From: Aliicoccus persicus_A | Lineage (GTDB): Bacteria; Bacillota; Bacilli; Staphylococcales; Salinicoccaceae | Length of the DNA: 17,988 bases | Direction of reading: 5' to 3' | NCBI GenBank assembly: GCA_020741755.1 | Contig: DYYI01000084.1 | Location: forward strand, 1 to 17,988 | Shown: positions 1-7,618 of the stretch, piece by piece | How the letters are laid out: every line of letters begins with the position of its first letter | Numbering within the stretch: position 1 is the stretch's first letter | Made by a program: the position numbers and the translations under genes | Notes under the pieces: model-generated | Database searches by the model: none | What the model was told of the DNA's origin: nothing | What the model saw: the letters and a program-made list of their open reading frames with translations, nothing else

Positions 1-59
1 GTAATGTTGAGCAGAAGAAACACAATGATATAAATATTTACGGTGAGTTTCCAATCCAT
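1..59 (-). CDS. walI: WalI (YycI) N-terminus, partial: regulatory partner of WalRK
   Basis: The reverse strand from position 59 opens with ATG and reads MDWKLTVNIYIIVFLLLNI before the window ends, so only the first 19 complete codons are present. The MxWKLT start followed at once by a hydrophobic segment matches the N-terminus of staphylococcal WalI/YycI, a single-pass membrane protein that acts with WalH on the sensor kinase WalK. Its ATG overlaps the walH stop codon by one base (TAATG), so the two are probably translationally coupled, as expected for the fourth gene of the wal operon. The call rests on this short match and on gene order. The rest of the gene lies outside the window. Confidence 0.85.
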   Translation of the reverse strand, partial: MDWKLTVNIYIIVFLLLNI

Positions 60-1375
60 TAGTTGAGCCCACCTTCCTCATAACGCATCCATTCTCCATC
101 ATACAAGATGAACCATGATGGTGTATATGTCACAAGATTCAGTTCAGACTGTTCTTCTGAAAAACGCATATTATAGCCCAGGATAAAGTTCGTCACAAAC
201 TGTAAACTCAAATCATCACTGCTGGCTATTTCATAACGTACCGTCTCAATGTTCGGTAACTCAACGGTATCCTGCGAAGGAATTTGAGTATTCATGCGCA
301 ATTGCATGCGCTGGAACTCATAAATTTCATTGATGCCATCTCGCACAACTGTCGTATTGCTAATCTCATCACTAAAAACAAGCTTTCCATCGATTGAATC
401 CCTAAGCACCAGTTCGCTGTTGTCAGAATTATAATCGAAAATAATCGATGAGTTGTTCATCGCACGGTGTGAATTCAAAAAGTCAAAGTTTTTTCGAATC
501 GTAATATGATCGTTTGTTGAAGATGACTCTTCTTCATGCTTATTTTGATACAAGTAACGAAACGTTTCATTATTATAGTACGTTGCCACTTGGTCATTTT
601 CATACATCGTAATACCATTTTGGTTGGTACTCGTATAATCATTATATAAAAACATGACTTGGTTCAACAATTCTACACTCATCATTGACGAGATGAATAC
701 TTCACGATTCATGCTTGCCGGTGCACTCGGACTATAAATGGATGTGAGTCTCGATGCATTGTTACTATTCGTAATAATGCTTGAAAATCTTTCAAATGCT
801 GTTTGCTCTGTAGTTAAAATATCAATAATTGCTGATGAACTTAGAGCAACGTTTACATACGTTGTGTTTTGATTGGTTTTATCGATGAGGTATAACCCCG
901 CGTCATCTTCACGCAAATCGATGATTGCACGGTTCATGTTACCCCGCGGGTTAAAACCTTCATAATCGATGCCATATGCAGAAAGAAATGTTTTTACTGG
1001 GATATCTGCCATAAAATCTAGTATTAAAAAGTGCTGGGCATCGATGTCAGAGATGACATGGTCGACAGATGATAAGTCTGTGTTCATCTGTAATGATTCG
1101 ACTGCAGATGATGAAAACTCTGTATTTAATGCACTGTTCATCGTATCGATATCCTGTGTTCCATTCACTTCATTTCCTTCAATCAAGACGTACTGATAGG
1201 GTCGAATGATCTGAGAAAATTCGACATGATCACCATAACCTGTATTCGGAAGGGAAGATAGCGACGTTTCCACTTCAGAGAAATCTGTCTCATAACTCCA
1301 TACGAGTACAGTTAATACTAAGCTCGAGACGACAAGCAAGAAGAGAAAGATGGCTTTTAAAATATCTTTAATCAT
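59..1375 (-). CDS. walH: WalH (YycH), membrane-anchored regulator of WalK
   Basis: A 438-residue protein with one N-terminal membrane helix (about residues 6-26) after a short MIKDILK start, and a long extracytoplasmic part typical of the YycH family. YycH and YycI form a membrane complex with the WalK kinase. It represses the kinase in Bacillus, and an activating role has been reported in Staphylococcus aureus. The frame is open to a TTG at 1393 with ATGs at 1390 and 1384, but the ATG at 1375 is preferred: a GAGG lies 9 nt upstream of it and it puts the membrane helix at the normal position. The gene starts 8 nt inside the 3' end of walK and its stop overlaps the walI start, so walRKHI is one co-translated unit. 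The extracellular half is poorly conserved in this family, and identification leans on the N-terminus and position. Confidence 0.9.
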   Translation of the reverse strand: MIKDILKAIFLFLLVVSSLVLTVLVWSYETDFSEVETSLSSLPNTGYGDHVEFSQIIRPYQYVLIEGNEVNGTQDIDTMNSALNTEFSSSAVESLQMNTDLSSVDHVISDIDAQHFLILDFMADIPVKTFLSAYGIDYEGFNPRGNMNRAIIDLREDDAGLYLIDKTNQNTTYVNVALSSSAIIDILTTEQTAFERFSSIITNSNNASRLTSIYSPSAPASMNREVFISSMMSVELLNQVMFLYNDYTSTNQNGITMYENDQVATYYNNETFRYLYQNKHEEESSSTNDHITIRKNFDFLNSHRAMNNSSIIFDYNSDNSELVLRDSIDGKLVFSDEISNTTVVRDGINEIYEFQRMQLRMNTQIPSQDTVELPNIETVRYEIASSDDLSLQFVTNFILGYNMRFSEEQSELNLVTYTPSWFILYDGEWMRYEEGGLN

Positions 1376-3212
1376 ACCAATCATCCTCATCAATATTCAT
1401 AATCGGTAAGTTAATGTAGATGCTTGTCCCTTCAGTCTCTATACTACTTGCCCAAATTTTCCCATCATGTGCCTCAACAATTTCTTTTGATATTGCTAAG
1501 CCTAAGCCAGTGCCGCCCATCTTACGTGCACGTCCTTTGTCGACACGGTAGAAGCGATCAAAAATTCGGTCAATTTTACCCGCAGGTATACCAAGACCAT
1601 TATCTTTAATTTGTAACGTTAAACGATTGTATAACTTATTCTGCTTGATTTTTATCTCGACGCGCTTATCCGTATTGTTAGAGTACTTAATTGCATTAGA
1701 AATGACGTTATCGAGTACTTGTGTCATTTTATCGAGTGCGATTTCTACGAATATCGCTTCATCTGGTAAGCTGCGGATAAACGTCACCGTATCTTTATGT
1801 GACATTTCAAATCGGTCGATGACGCGATTTAAGTATGAATTGAAATCGACGAGCTCAGGAGAAATTTCCTCCGCATCATTATCCATGCGTGAGAGTTGAA
1901 GCAAATCTTCAACGAGTCGACTCATACGATCTGTTTCATCTCGTGTCACGCCGAGGAACTTCGTTGCAAGTTCATCATCTTGATACGCACCATCTTGCAG
2001 CGCCTCGATGTAACTCTTCATACTCGTGAGTGGTGTGCGTAGCTCATGAGAGACGTTTGCAACGAATTCCCGACGTTCATTATCCACTTTTTCTTGCTCC
2101 GTGACGTCATGTAATACAGCGATATAACCATTGATGAAGCCCGTATCTTTCACGATGGCCGAGAATGATATACGAATGCTAGAAAAACGTGAATCTTCTG
2201 CCAATCCCGTCACCGTACGTTCAGAGATTTCTTTTTTAATATCTTCAAGATCCATCTCTTCATGTAAGTTGAGCAACGACATCAAGTCTTGGTTGTACAC
2301 TTCTTCTTCTGTTTTACCGAGCATGTACATCGCCATATCGTTGACGACACGCACACGACCGCGTCTGTCTGTCGCTAGAACACCGTCTGACATGTGCGTG
2401 ATGACTGAGTCCAAACGGTTTTTCTCACTTTCAGTGTTTGCCTGCGCCTCTTGCACACGCTTGCTCAGAATATTAAACCCTTCAGCAAGTTCACCGATTT
2501 CATCTTTACTGTATACTTTAACGCGTGATGTATAGTCACCTTCACTCATTTGCAAGGCTTGGTTTCTCATATCTGTAATTGGCTTCGTAATTGTACGCGC
2601 AATAAAGAAACCGAGCAAAACTGTAATAATTAAAGCGATCCCGGTCGCGATGATGAATATACTATTTATTTGATCGAGCTGTATGAAAATTGCTTCGATA
2701 TGAGAAGCAATATAAATAACACCGACAAGAGACCCGTCAACATAGACCGGTTGGTTCAAAATCCATACGCGTTGATTATTGCTATCTACATTTAAATAGA
2801 TCTCTTCATTTTGCGTTCCCGTCTGCAGTGCCTCAGCCGTTGTCGGCATCGAAACACGTGTTTTGACGATTGATTCATTCGATAAAGAGCTCGTCGCGAG
2901 TAGAATATTGTCGACATTGACGAAGCGGATTTCATTGATTTCTGTCCGGTTGCTATAATCTCTAAATATGACAGATAACTCATCATGAAGCGTGTCTACA
3001 TCTTCCTCGTATTCTTCGTACAAACTTTGTATACGACTTTCAATTGTCGTCGCTTGCGCAGAAATATTGTCTTTAAAGTTCTCCGTCAGCTGACGTTCAA
3101 GCGTATTGGTGAAGAATAAGCCGATAATTTGCATACCAATGACAATGAGCAGGACATAGATCAAGACGATTTTTATCTGTAATGATTGTAGGTTTTTAAA
3201 AAACTGTTTCAT
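1368..3212 (-). CDS. walK: WalK (YycG/VicK) cell-wall sensor histidine kinase
   Basis: A 614-residue bifunctional histidine kinase that controls phosphorylation of WalR and through it cell-wall hydrolase genes. Domains in order: membrane helix about 13-35, extracytoplasmic sensor about 36-182, membrane helix about 184-206, HAMP about 205-258, PAS about 262-372, HisKA with phospho-acceptor H389 in a SHELRTP motif, and HATPase_c with N box N506, G1 box DNGLGIP (537-543), F box FDRFYR and G2 box GGTGLGL (566-572). In the PAS domain H273, D276, H368 and E372 have the same spacing as the zinc ligands I recall for S. aureus WalK (H271, D274, H364, E368), so metal control may be conserved. Length is close to the 608 residues of S. 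aureus WalK. The gene begins 17 nt after walR with AAGGGG upstream, and its end overlaps walH. Confidence 0.97.
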   Translation of the reverse strand: MKQFFKNLQSLQIKIVLIYVLLIVIGMQIIGLFFTNTLERQLTENFKDNISAQATTIESRIQSLYEEYEEDVDTLHDELSVIFRDYSNRTEINEIRFVNVDNILLATSSLSNESIVKTRVSMPTTAEALQTGTQNEEIYLNVDSNNQRVWILNQPVYVDGSLVGVIYIASHIEAIFIQLDQINSIFIIATGIALIITVLLGFFIARTITKPITDMRNQALQMSEGDYTSRVKVYSKDEIGELAEGFNILSKRVQEAQANTESEKNRLDSVITHMSDGVLATDRRGRVRVVNDMAMYMLGKTEEEVYNQDLMSLLNLHEEMDLEDIKKEISERTVTGLAEDSRFSSIRISFSAIVKDTGFINGYIAVLHDVTEQEKVDNERREFVANVSHELRTPLTSMKSYIEALQDGAYQDDELATKFLGVTRDETDRMSRLVEDLLQLSRMDNDAEEISPELVDFNSYLNRVIDRFEMSHKDTVTFIRSLPDEAIFVEIALDKMTQVLDNVISNAIKYSNNTDKRVEIKIKQNKLYNRLTLQIKDNGLGIPAGKIDRIFDRFYRVDKGRARKMGGTGLGLAISKEIVEAHDGKIWASSIETEGTSIYINLPIMNIDEDDWYD

Positions 3213-3229
3213 CTATCAATGCCCCTTAC

Positions 3230-3928
3230 TTAAGCATCACCTGGGACATAATAACCAACACCTCGACGTGTTAATATATACTCGGGTGAGGATGGGTCCG
3301 TTTCAATCTTTTCACGTAAACGACGAATCGTTACGTCGACCGTACGCACATCACCGAAGTAATCATAACCCCAAACTACTTCTAATAAATGTTCACGTGT
3401 TAACACTTGTGATAAGTTTTGCGCTAAATAATAGAACAATTCAAATTCACGATGTGTTAAGTCTACTACTTCATTATTTTTCTTAATGATGTATTGTTCA
3501 GGCATGATTGTGATCTCATTAATTTCGATATTTTTAGATTTCGTTTCCTCAACATCTTTCGTCGCATGTGTACGTCGAACATTCGCTTTCACACGTGCGA
3601 TCAGTTCGCGTGTAGAAAACGGCTTTGTCACGTAATCATCCGCACCGAGTTCGAGACCGAGCACTTTATCGATTTCGGAATCTTTTGCAGTTAACATAAT
3701 GATTGGCATGTCATGCTTTTTACGTACTTCACGACATACTTCCATACCGTCCATACCTGGTAACATAATATCAAGTAACACTAAATCCGGTACGATTTCT
3801 AATATAAGATCTAACGCCTCATTTCCACTATAGGCAACATGAACTTCAAAACCTTCTTTTTGCAAGTTGAATTCTATAATATCTGCAATTGGTTTTTCAT
3901 CGTCAACAACGACAATTTTCTTGGCCAT
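3230..3928 (-). CDS. walR: WalR (YycF/VicR) response regulator
   Basis: A 232-residue OmpR-family regulator, the partner of WalK and normally essential in Firmicutes, controlling autolysin and cell-wall genes. The receiver domain (about 1-120) has the acidic pair D9/D10, phospho-acceptor D53 in LLDIMLPG, T80 and K102. T101, reported in S. aureus WalR as a Ser/Thr-kinase target, is also present. The C-terminal winged helix (about 130-230) ends with the typical RRLREKIE and RRGVGYYV segments. The frame is open upstream to 3967, but the ATG at 3928 is chosen because GGAGG lies 6 nt before it and MAKKIVVVDDEK is the family N-terminus. The promoter probably lies in the roughly 115 bp between the tRNA terminator and the gene. 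A TATAGT there could be a -10, but no convincing -35 was seen. Confidence 0.97.
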   Translation of the reverse strand: MAKKIVVVDDEKPIADIIEFNLQKEGFEVHVAYSGNEALDLILEIVPDLVLLDIMLPGMDGMEVCREVRKKHDMPIIMLTAKDSEIDKVLGLELGADDYVTKPFSTRELIARVKANVRRTHATKDVEETKSKNIEINEITIMPEQYIIKKNNEVVDLTHREFELFYYLAQNLSQVLTREHLLEVVWGYDYFGDVRTVDVTIRRLREKIETDPSSPEYILTRRGVGYYVPGDA

Positions 3929-3997
3929 GATAGACCTCCATTCCAACAATTCTTTTTTTAGGATCACTATAAATGTAACATTTTTAGCGGTTTACTT

Positions 3998-4043
3998 CCA
4001 TCAAGTGCCATTGTGATGGGACTTGTGTGGATAGACGCACACA
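3998..4043. repeat. Two small inverted repeats upstream of walR
   Basis: Between the tRNA terminator and walR there are two successive inverted repeats. CCATCA (3998-4003) pairs with TGATGG (4014-4019) across 10 nt, and TGTGTG (4024-4029) pairs with CACACA (4038-4043) across 8 nt. They lie in the stretch that should contain the walR promoter. They could be operator sites or chance; the arms are only 6 bp. No consensus WalR pair (TGTWAH-N5-TGTWAH) was found here, only a lone half-site TGTAAC at 3974. Confidence 0.3.
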
Positions 4044-4044
4044 T

Positions 4045-4081
4045 AAAAAAGCTTGGAATCCTTATGTAAGGTTTCCAAGCT
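4045..4081 (-). terminator. Intrinsic terminator of the tRNA operon
   Basis: The reverse strand has a 9-bp stem AGCTTGGAA/TTCCAAGCT (4050-4058 with 4073-4081), a T-T mismatch, then an inner 5-bp stem CCTTA/TAAGG, followed by a run of six T (4050-4045). It lies 13 nt after the tRNA-Asp 3' end and separates the tRNAs from walR. Confidence 0.9.
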
Positions 4082-4093
4082 CATATTATAAAG

Positions 4094-4166
4094 CGGTCCC
4101 GACGGGAATCGAACCCGCGATCTCCTGCGTGACAGGCAGGCATGTTAACCGCTACACCACGGGACC
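4094..4166 (-). tRNA. tRNA-Asp (anticodon GTC)
   Basis: A 73-nt cloverleaf. The acceptor arm GGTCCCG (from 4166) pairs perfectly with CGGGACC (to 4095), with discriminator G at 4094. The anticodon stem CCTGC/GCAGG encloses loop CTGTCAC with anticodon GTC, and the T arm carries GGTTCGAATCC. The 3' CCA is not encoded: the discriminator is followed by CTT. It is the second of two tRNAs, 30 nt after tRNA-Glu, and a terminator follows. Confidence 0.97.
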
Positions 4167-4196
4167 ATTATGTTAGATTATAAAATTTTAAAAAAG

Positions 4197-4268
4197 TGAC
4201 CCCTACGGGATTCGAACCCGTGTTACCGCCGTGAAAGGGCGGTGTCTTAACCGCTTGACCAAGGGGCC
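4197..4268 (-). tRNA. tRNA-Glu (anticodon TTC)
   Basis: A 72-nt cloverleaf. The acceptor GGCCCCT (from 4268) pairs with AGGGGTC (to 4198) with one G-U pair, and the discriminator is A at 4197. The anticodon stem CCGCC/GGCGG encloses loop CTTTCAC with anticodon TTC. The T-arm is GGTTCGAATCC. CCA is not encoded. It is the first tRNA after the promoter at 4303-4332. The Glu-Asp pair between purA and walR is the arrangement seen in staphylococci. Confidence 0.97.
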
Positions 4269-4302
4269 ATATCTTCAATTGATTTTTATCAGAACAAAAA
4301 TA

Positions 4303-4332
4303 ATTATAACATTAACACAACACAGAATGCAA
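4303..4332 (-). promoter_or_regulatory. Sigma-A promoter of the tRNA-Glu/Asp operon
   Basis: On the reverse strand TTGCAT (4332-4327), an 18-nt spacer and a perfect TATAAT (4308-4303) lie about 35 nt upstream of the tRNA-Glu 5' end. The -10 is consensus and the -35 is moderate. Confidence 0.75.
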
Positions 4333-4341
4333 TATTATTTT

Positions 4342-4390
4342 ACAAAAAAATATTCCGCTTCACATATTTTTCAACATGAAACGGAATATT
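4342..4390 (-). terminator. Intrinsic terminator of purA
   Basis: Starting 7 nt after the purA stop codon, the reverse strand folds AATATTCCG (4390-4382) with CGGAATATT (4357-4349), extended past one A-C mismatch by TTCA/TGAA around a 14-nt loop. It is followed by a run of seven T. Confidence 0.9.
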
Positions 4391-4396
4391 ATTAAA

Positions 4397-5680
4397 TTAA
4401 TCAAATGATTTCAGTAAATTTGTTTGATTACGGTCCGGACCAACTGAGAAAATTGAGATTGGTACGCCACATAATCGTTCGATTTCTTCTAAATAATTGC
4501 GTGCATTTTCAGGCAATTCATCTAATGTTTTTACGTGTGTGATGTCTTCATCCCAACCAGGTAATTCGACAAATACAGGTTCAGCACGCTTAAGTTCAGC
4601 AAGTGTCGCAGGGTACTCTGTTACTTCTTTACCATCTATTTTGTATGACGTACAGATCTTCACTGTTTTTAATCCACTCAACACGTCGATACTGTTCAAT
4701 GACAAGTCTGTAATACCGCTGACGCGACGTGCATGACGTACAACGACACTATCAAACCAACCGATGCGGCGTGGACGGCCTGTTGTCGTGCCATATTCGC
4801 GACCGATTTCACGGATGTGATCACCAAACTCATCAAAGAGTTCTGTTGGGAATGGGCCATCACCGACACGTGATGTATATGCTTTCGATACACCGACGAC
4901 ATGCTTTACGAACGTTGGGCCGACACCACAGCCGACTGTAACGTTACCCGCCACAGGGTTTGAACTTGTAACAAATGGATATGTACCATGATCGATGTCT
5001 AGCATCACACCTTGTGCACCTTCAAACAATACGGACTCATTATTGACGAATGCATCATCAAGTACTTTCGCTGTATCTGTCACGTATGGACGCAAGCGAT
5101 CTGCAGCAGCTGTATAATCGTCATAAATTTCATCAAACGATAAACCATCATGGTTATATAATGCTTTGAATAACTTATTTTTTGCATCTAAGTTTTGCTT
5201 TAATTTTTCTTTGAACGTATCCGAGTCAATGAAATCTCCAACACGAATACCAGTACGCGCTGCCTTATCGACGTAACATGGTCCGATGCCACGCTTCGTC
5301 GTACCGATTTTATCGTCTCCACGCGCTTCTTCTTCTAGTTCATCTAAAAGGATGTGGTAGGGCAAGATCACCTGTGCACGGTTAGAAATGCGCAAGTTAT
5401 CTACTGGAATACCACGTGCGATTAAACCATCTAATTCTTTAATTAAAGAGAGTGGATCTAATACGACACCATTACCGATGACCGATAATTTATCTTTGTA
5501 AAAGATACCAGATGGAATAAGGTGTAGCTTATACGTTTCTCCATCAAATTGAATCGTATGTCCTGCATTATTACCGCCTGAAAAACGAGCAATGACATGC
5601 GCGTTCTTACTCAAGAAATCCGTAATTTTACCTTTACCTTCATCGCCCCATTGGGTACCGACTACAACTATGCCTGTCAT
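4397..5680 (-). CDS. purA: Adenylosuccinate synthetase PurA
   Basis: A 427-residue enzyme, normal length for the family. It joins IMP and aspartate using GTP to form adenylosuccinate, the first committed step from IMP to AMP, in the cytoplasm. The N-terminal GTP-binding motif GDEGKGK (residues 12-18) with D13 and K16 is present, as is H41 in NNAGHTI. Other family motifs include TTKRGIGPCY, EGAQGVMLDIDHGTYPFVTSS and TTTGRPRR. The ATG follows a GGGGG Shine-Dalgarno sequence. The gene has its own promoter (5719-5747) and terminator (4342-4390), so it is transcribed alone, although the upstream terminator abuts its promoter. Confidence 0.98.
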   Translation of the reverse strand: MTGIVVVGTQWGDEGKGKITDFLSKNAHVIARFSGGNNAGHTIQFDGETYKLHLIPSGIFYKDKLSVIGNGVVLDPLSLIKELDGLIARGIPVDNLRISNRAQVILPYHILLDELEEEARGDDKIGTTKRGIGPCYVDKAARTGIRVGDFIDSDTFKEKLKQNLDAKNKLFKALYNHDGLSFDEIYDDYTAAADRLRPYVTDTAKVLDDAFVNNESVLFEGAQGVMLDIDHGTYPFVTSSNPVAGNVTVGCGVGPTFVKHVVGVSKAYTSRVGDGPFPTELFDEFGDHIREIGREYGTTTGRPRRIGWFDSVVVRHARRVSGITDLSLNSIDVLSGLKTVKICTSYKIDGKEVTEYPATLAELKRAEPVFVELPGWDEDITHVKTLDELPENARNYLEEIERLCGVPISIFSVGPDRNQTNLLKSFD

Positions 5681-5718
5681 ATAAATCCCCCATAACTTTA
5701 CATTTTATACCGCTAATT

Positions 5719-5747
5719 ATTCTACCAGTTACACATGTAAAAATCAA
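5719..5747 (-). promoter_or_regulatory. Sigma-A promoter of purA
   Basis: On the reverse strand TTGATT (5747-5742), a 17-nt spacer and TAGAAT (5724-5719) precede purA, giving a leader of about 30 nt. The -35 box starts just after the T-run of the dnaB terminator, so the two units are separated by almost nothing. No PurR-box pair or purine riboswitch fits in so short a leader. Confidence 0.75.
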
Positions 5748-5749
5748 TT

Positions 5750-5792
5750 AAAAGACGAACATTTTCAGAGAGTTCCCCAGAAAATGTTCGTC
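5750..5792 (-). terminator. Intrinsic terminator after dnaB
   Basis: A perfect 13-bp stem, GACGAACATTTTC (reverse strand 5792-5780) with GAAAATGTTCGTC (5766-5754), encloses a 13-nt loop and is followed by TTTT. The stem starts inside the dnaB stop codon (TGA at 5793-5791). The T-run is short, so termination may be partial. The hairpin can also form on the opposite strand. Confidence 0.8.
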
Positions 5793-7158
5793 AAATTTCT
5801 CGATCAAAGTTTTCTTGGTCTAAGAATTTACTATATTTCTTGTTAAATATTAATTTTGCTGTGCCTGTCGGACCGTTACGATGCTTCGCAATCAACAGTT
5901 CAACTTCACTCGTATCCAACTGTGATACATCGCTTTCTTCACCTTCGCCACGGTTATAATAATCATCGCGGTAAAGGAACGATACGATATCCGCATCCTG
6001 CTCAATCGAACCGGATTCTCTCAAGTCACTCATCATCGGGCGTTTATCCTGTCTGGATTCAACACCACGAGAGAGTTGTGACAATGCAATGACCGGTGCA
6101 CCAATTTCACGTGCAAGCCCTTTTAACATACGTGAAATTTCAGAAACTTCTTGCTGACGGTTTTCACTACGACGTGTTGAAGAACCTTGGATCAGCTGCA
6201 AGTAGTCAATGATGATCATATCCAAATGCTTTTCCTGCTGCTTCAAGCGCACACATTTAGAGCGAATTTCATTGATTCGAATACCTGGCGTATCATCAAT
6301 AAAGATTCTCGAGCGCGATAATTCACGAATCGCCATCTGGAACTTCGCCCAGTCATCTCGATCGAATCCACCCGCACGCAATTTCGATGCATCGATGTTA
6401 CCTTTTGATGCGATCATACGTGAGACGAGCTGCTCAGCACCCATCTCAAGCGAGAAGACAGCGACGTTATAATTCTGGTCACTCGAGCCGACATGCTCTG
6501 CAATATTGAGTGCAAATGCTGTTTTACCCATCGATGGACGCGCTGCTAAAATAATTAAGTCGTTGCGTCCAAAACCACTCGTCATGCTGTCGATTGCACG
6601 GTATCCACTCGGAATACCCGTTACTTCACCTTTGGTTTTGTTAATCTCTTCCGCATGCTGATAAAGTTCAGGAAGGATGGTATCCATCCTTCTGAAATCA
6701 TTTTTGCTCGTCGCTTGAGACACACGCATGACGGATGACTCCGCATCCGTCAGTACATCTTCCAGTTCAACTGAAGCATTTTTACTATTTTCTATGATCA
6801 TCTCTGCAGTATCGATGAGCGTTCGACGCGTACTATGTTCTTTAACGATTGCAACATAGTCCGGGTAGTTTCTTAACGTCGGTGTCGCATCCATGATGTC
6901 AATAAGCAATTTAGGTTCAACAAATTGTAATTTTTGATCTTCTTGCAACTGGTCCACGACCGTTGTTGTATCAATCGGTTTGTTGTTTTCATTCAACTTT
7001 AAAATCGCACTGTATATCTCCTTGAAACGCTGATCAAAGAAATCATCTGGTTCAAGTGGCACGACATCGCTATACAGTAACTGTTCATTCATGAGCAGTG
7101 CGCCAAGGACAGACATTTCAGCTTGCAAATCATGTGGCAATTGCTGATTCGGTTGCAT
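5791..7158 (-). CDS. dnaB: Replicative DNA helicase DnaB (called DnaC in staphylococci)
   Basis: A 455-residue hexameric 5'-3' helicase that unwinds the replication fork. The N-terminal DnaB domain (about 1-105) is followed by a linker and a RecA-like ATPase with Walker A ARPSMGKT (206-213), Walker B IIIDYLQLI and the segment DLRESGSIEQDADIV with its arginine-finger region. Length is normal for the family (about 450-465). The frame extends to a GTG at 7164, but the ATG at 7158 is chosen because AAAGGA lies 9 nt upstream, at proper distance only for the ATG. It follows rplI after 13 bp. Its stop codon is already part of the terminator stem. Bacillus calls this gene dnaC; dnaB there denotes a loader protein. 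Confidence 0.97.
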   Translation of the reverse strand: MQPNQQLPHDLQAEMSVLGALLMNEQLLYSDVVPLEPDDFFDQRFKEIYSAILKLNENNKPIDTTTVVDQLQEDQKLQFVEPKLLIDIMDATPTLRNYPDYVAIVKEHSTRRTLIDTAEMIIENSKNASVELEDVLTDAESSVMRVSQATSKNDFRRMDTILPELYQHAEEINKTKGEVTGIPSGYRAIDSMTSGFGRNDLIILAARPSMGKTAFALNIAEHVGSSDQNYNVAVFSLEMGAEQLVSRMIASKGNIDASKLRAGGFDRDDWAKFQMAIRELSRSRIFIDDTPGIRINEIRSKCVRLKQQEKHLDMIIIDYLQLIQGSSTRRSENRQQEVSEISRMLKGLAREIGAPVIALSQLSRGVESRQDKRPMMSDLRESGSIEQDADIVSFLYRDDYYNRGEGEESDVSQLDTSEVELLIAKHRNGPTGTAKLIFNKKYSKFLDQENFDREI

Positions 7159-7171
7159 GGACACACATCCT

Positions 7172-7618
7172 TTACTGTTCTTTAACGTGAACTTTGACTG
7201 TCGCGTTGACCTCTGGGTGTAATTTAATATTTATCTTGTGATACCCGAGAGATTTTAAAGGTTCTGACATATCGAGTTTGCGCTTATCCAGCTTAATATC
7301 ATGCTGTGATTTAAACGCTTCGATGACTTGCTTTGAACTGATGGAACCAAATAGGCGACCACCTTCGCCGCTTTTTGTTTTAATTTCAACTTCAATTTGC
7401 TCAAGTTCTTCTTTAAACAATTTTGCATCCACTAAATCTTGTTCTGCTTGTTGTTGTTTATCGAGATTTTCACGCTCAAGACGCGCTAAGTTTTTCGCAT
7501 TTGCTTCTTCAGCCAATCCCTTTTTAATTAAGAAGTTTTGCGCATATCCTGTCGATACTTCTTTAACTTCACCTTTTTTACCTTGGTTTTTAACATCTTG
7601 TAAGAAAATTACTTTCAT
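7172..7618 (-). CDS. rplI: 50S ribosomal protein L9
   Basis: A 148-residue protein, the usual size for bL9, which binds 23S rRNA near the L1 stalk and helps keep the reading frame. The N-terminal domain starts MKVIFLQDVK and contains the family signature around GYAQNFLIKKGLA. A charged connecting helix (about 42-75) and a C-terminal domain containing GGRLFGSIS follow. The ATG overlaps the gdpP stop by four bases (ATGA), suggesting translational coupling. The order gdpP-rplI-dnaB is conserved in Bacilli. Confidence 0.98.
   Translation of the reverse strand: MKVIFLQDVKNQGKKGEVKEVSTGYAQNFLIKKGLAEEANAKNLARLERENLDKQQQAEQDLVDAKLFKEELEQIEVEIKTKSGEGGRLFGSISSKQVIEAFKSQHDIKLDKRKLDMSEPLKSLGYHKINIKLHPEVNATVKVHVKEQ

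Noticed and set aside
5719..5760. Purine riboswitch or PurR boxes upstream of purA.
   Set aside because: The leader is only about 30 nt and no aptamer or paired PurR boxes could be recognised.
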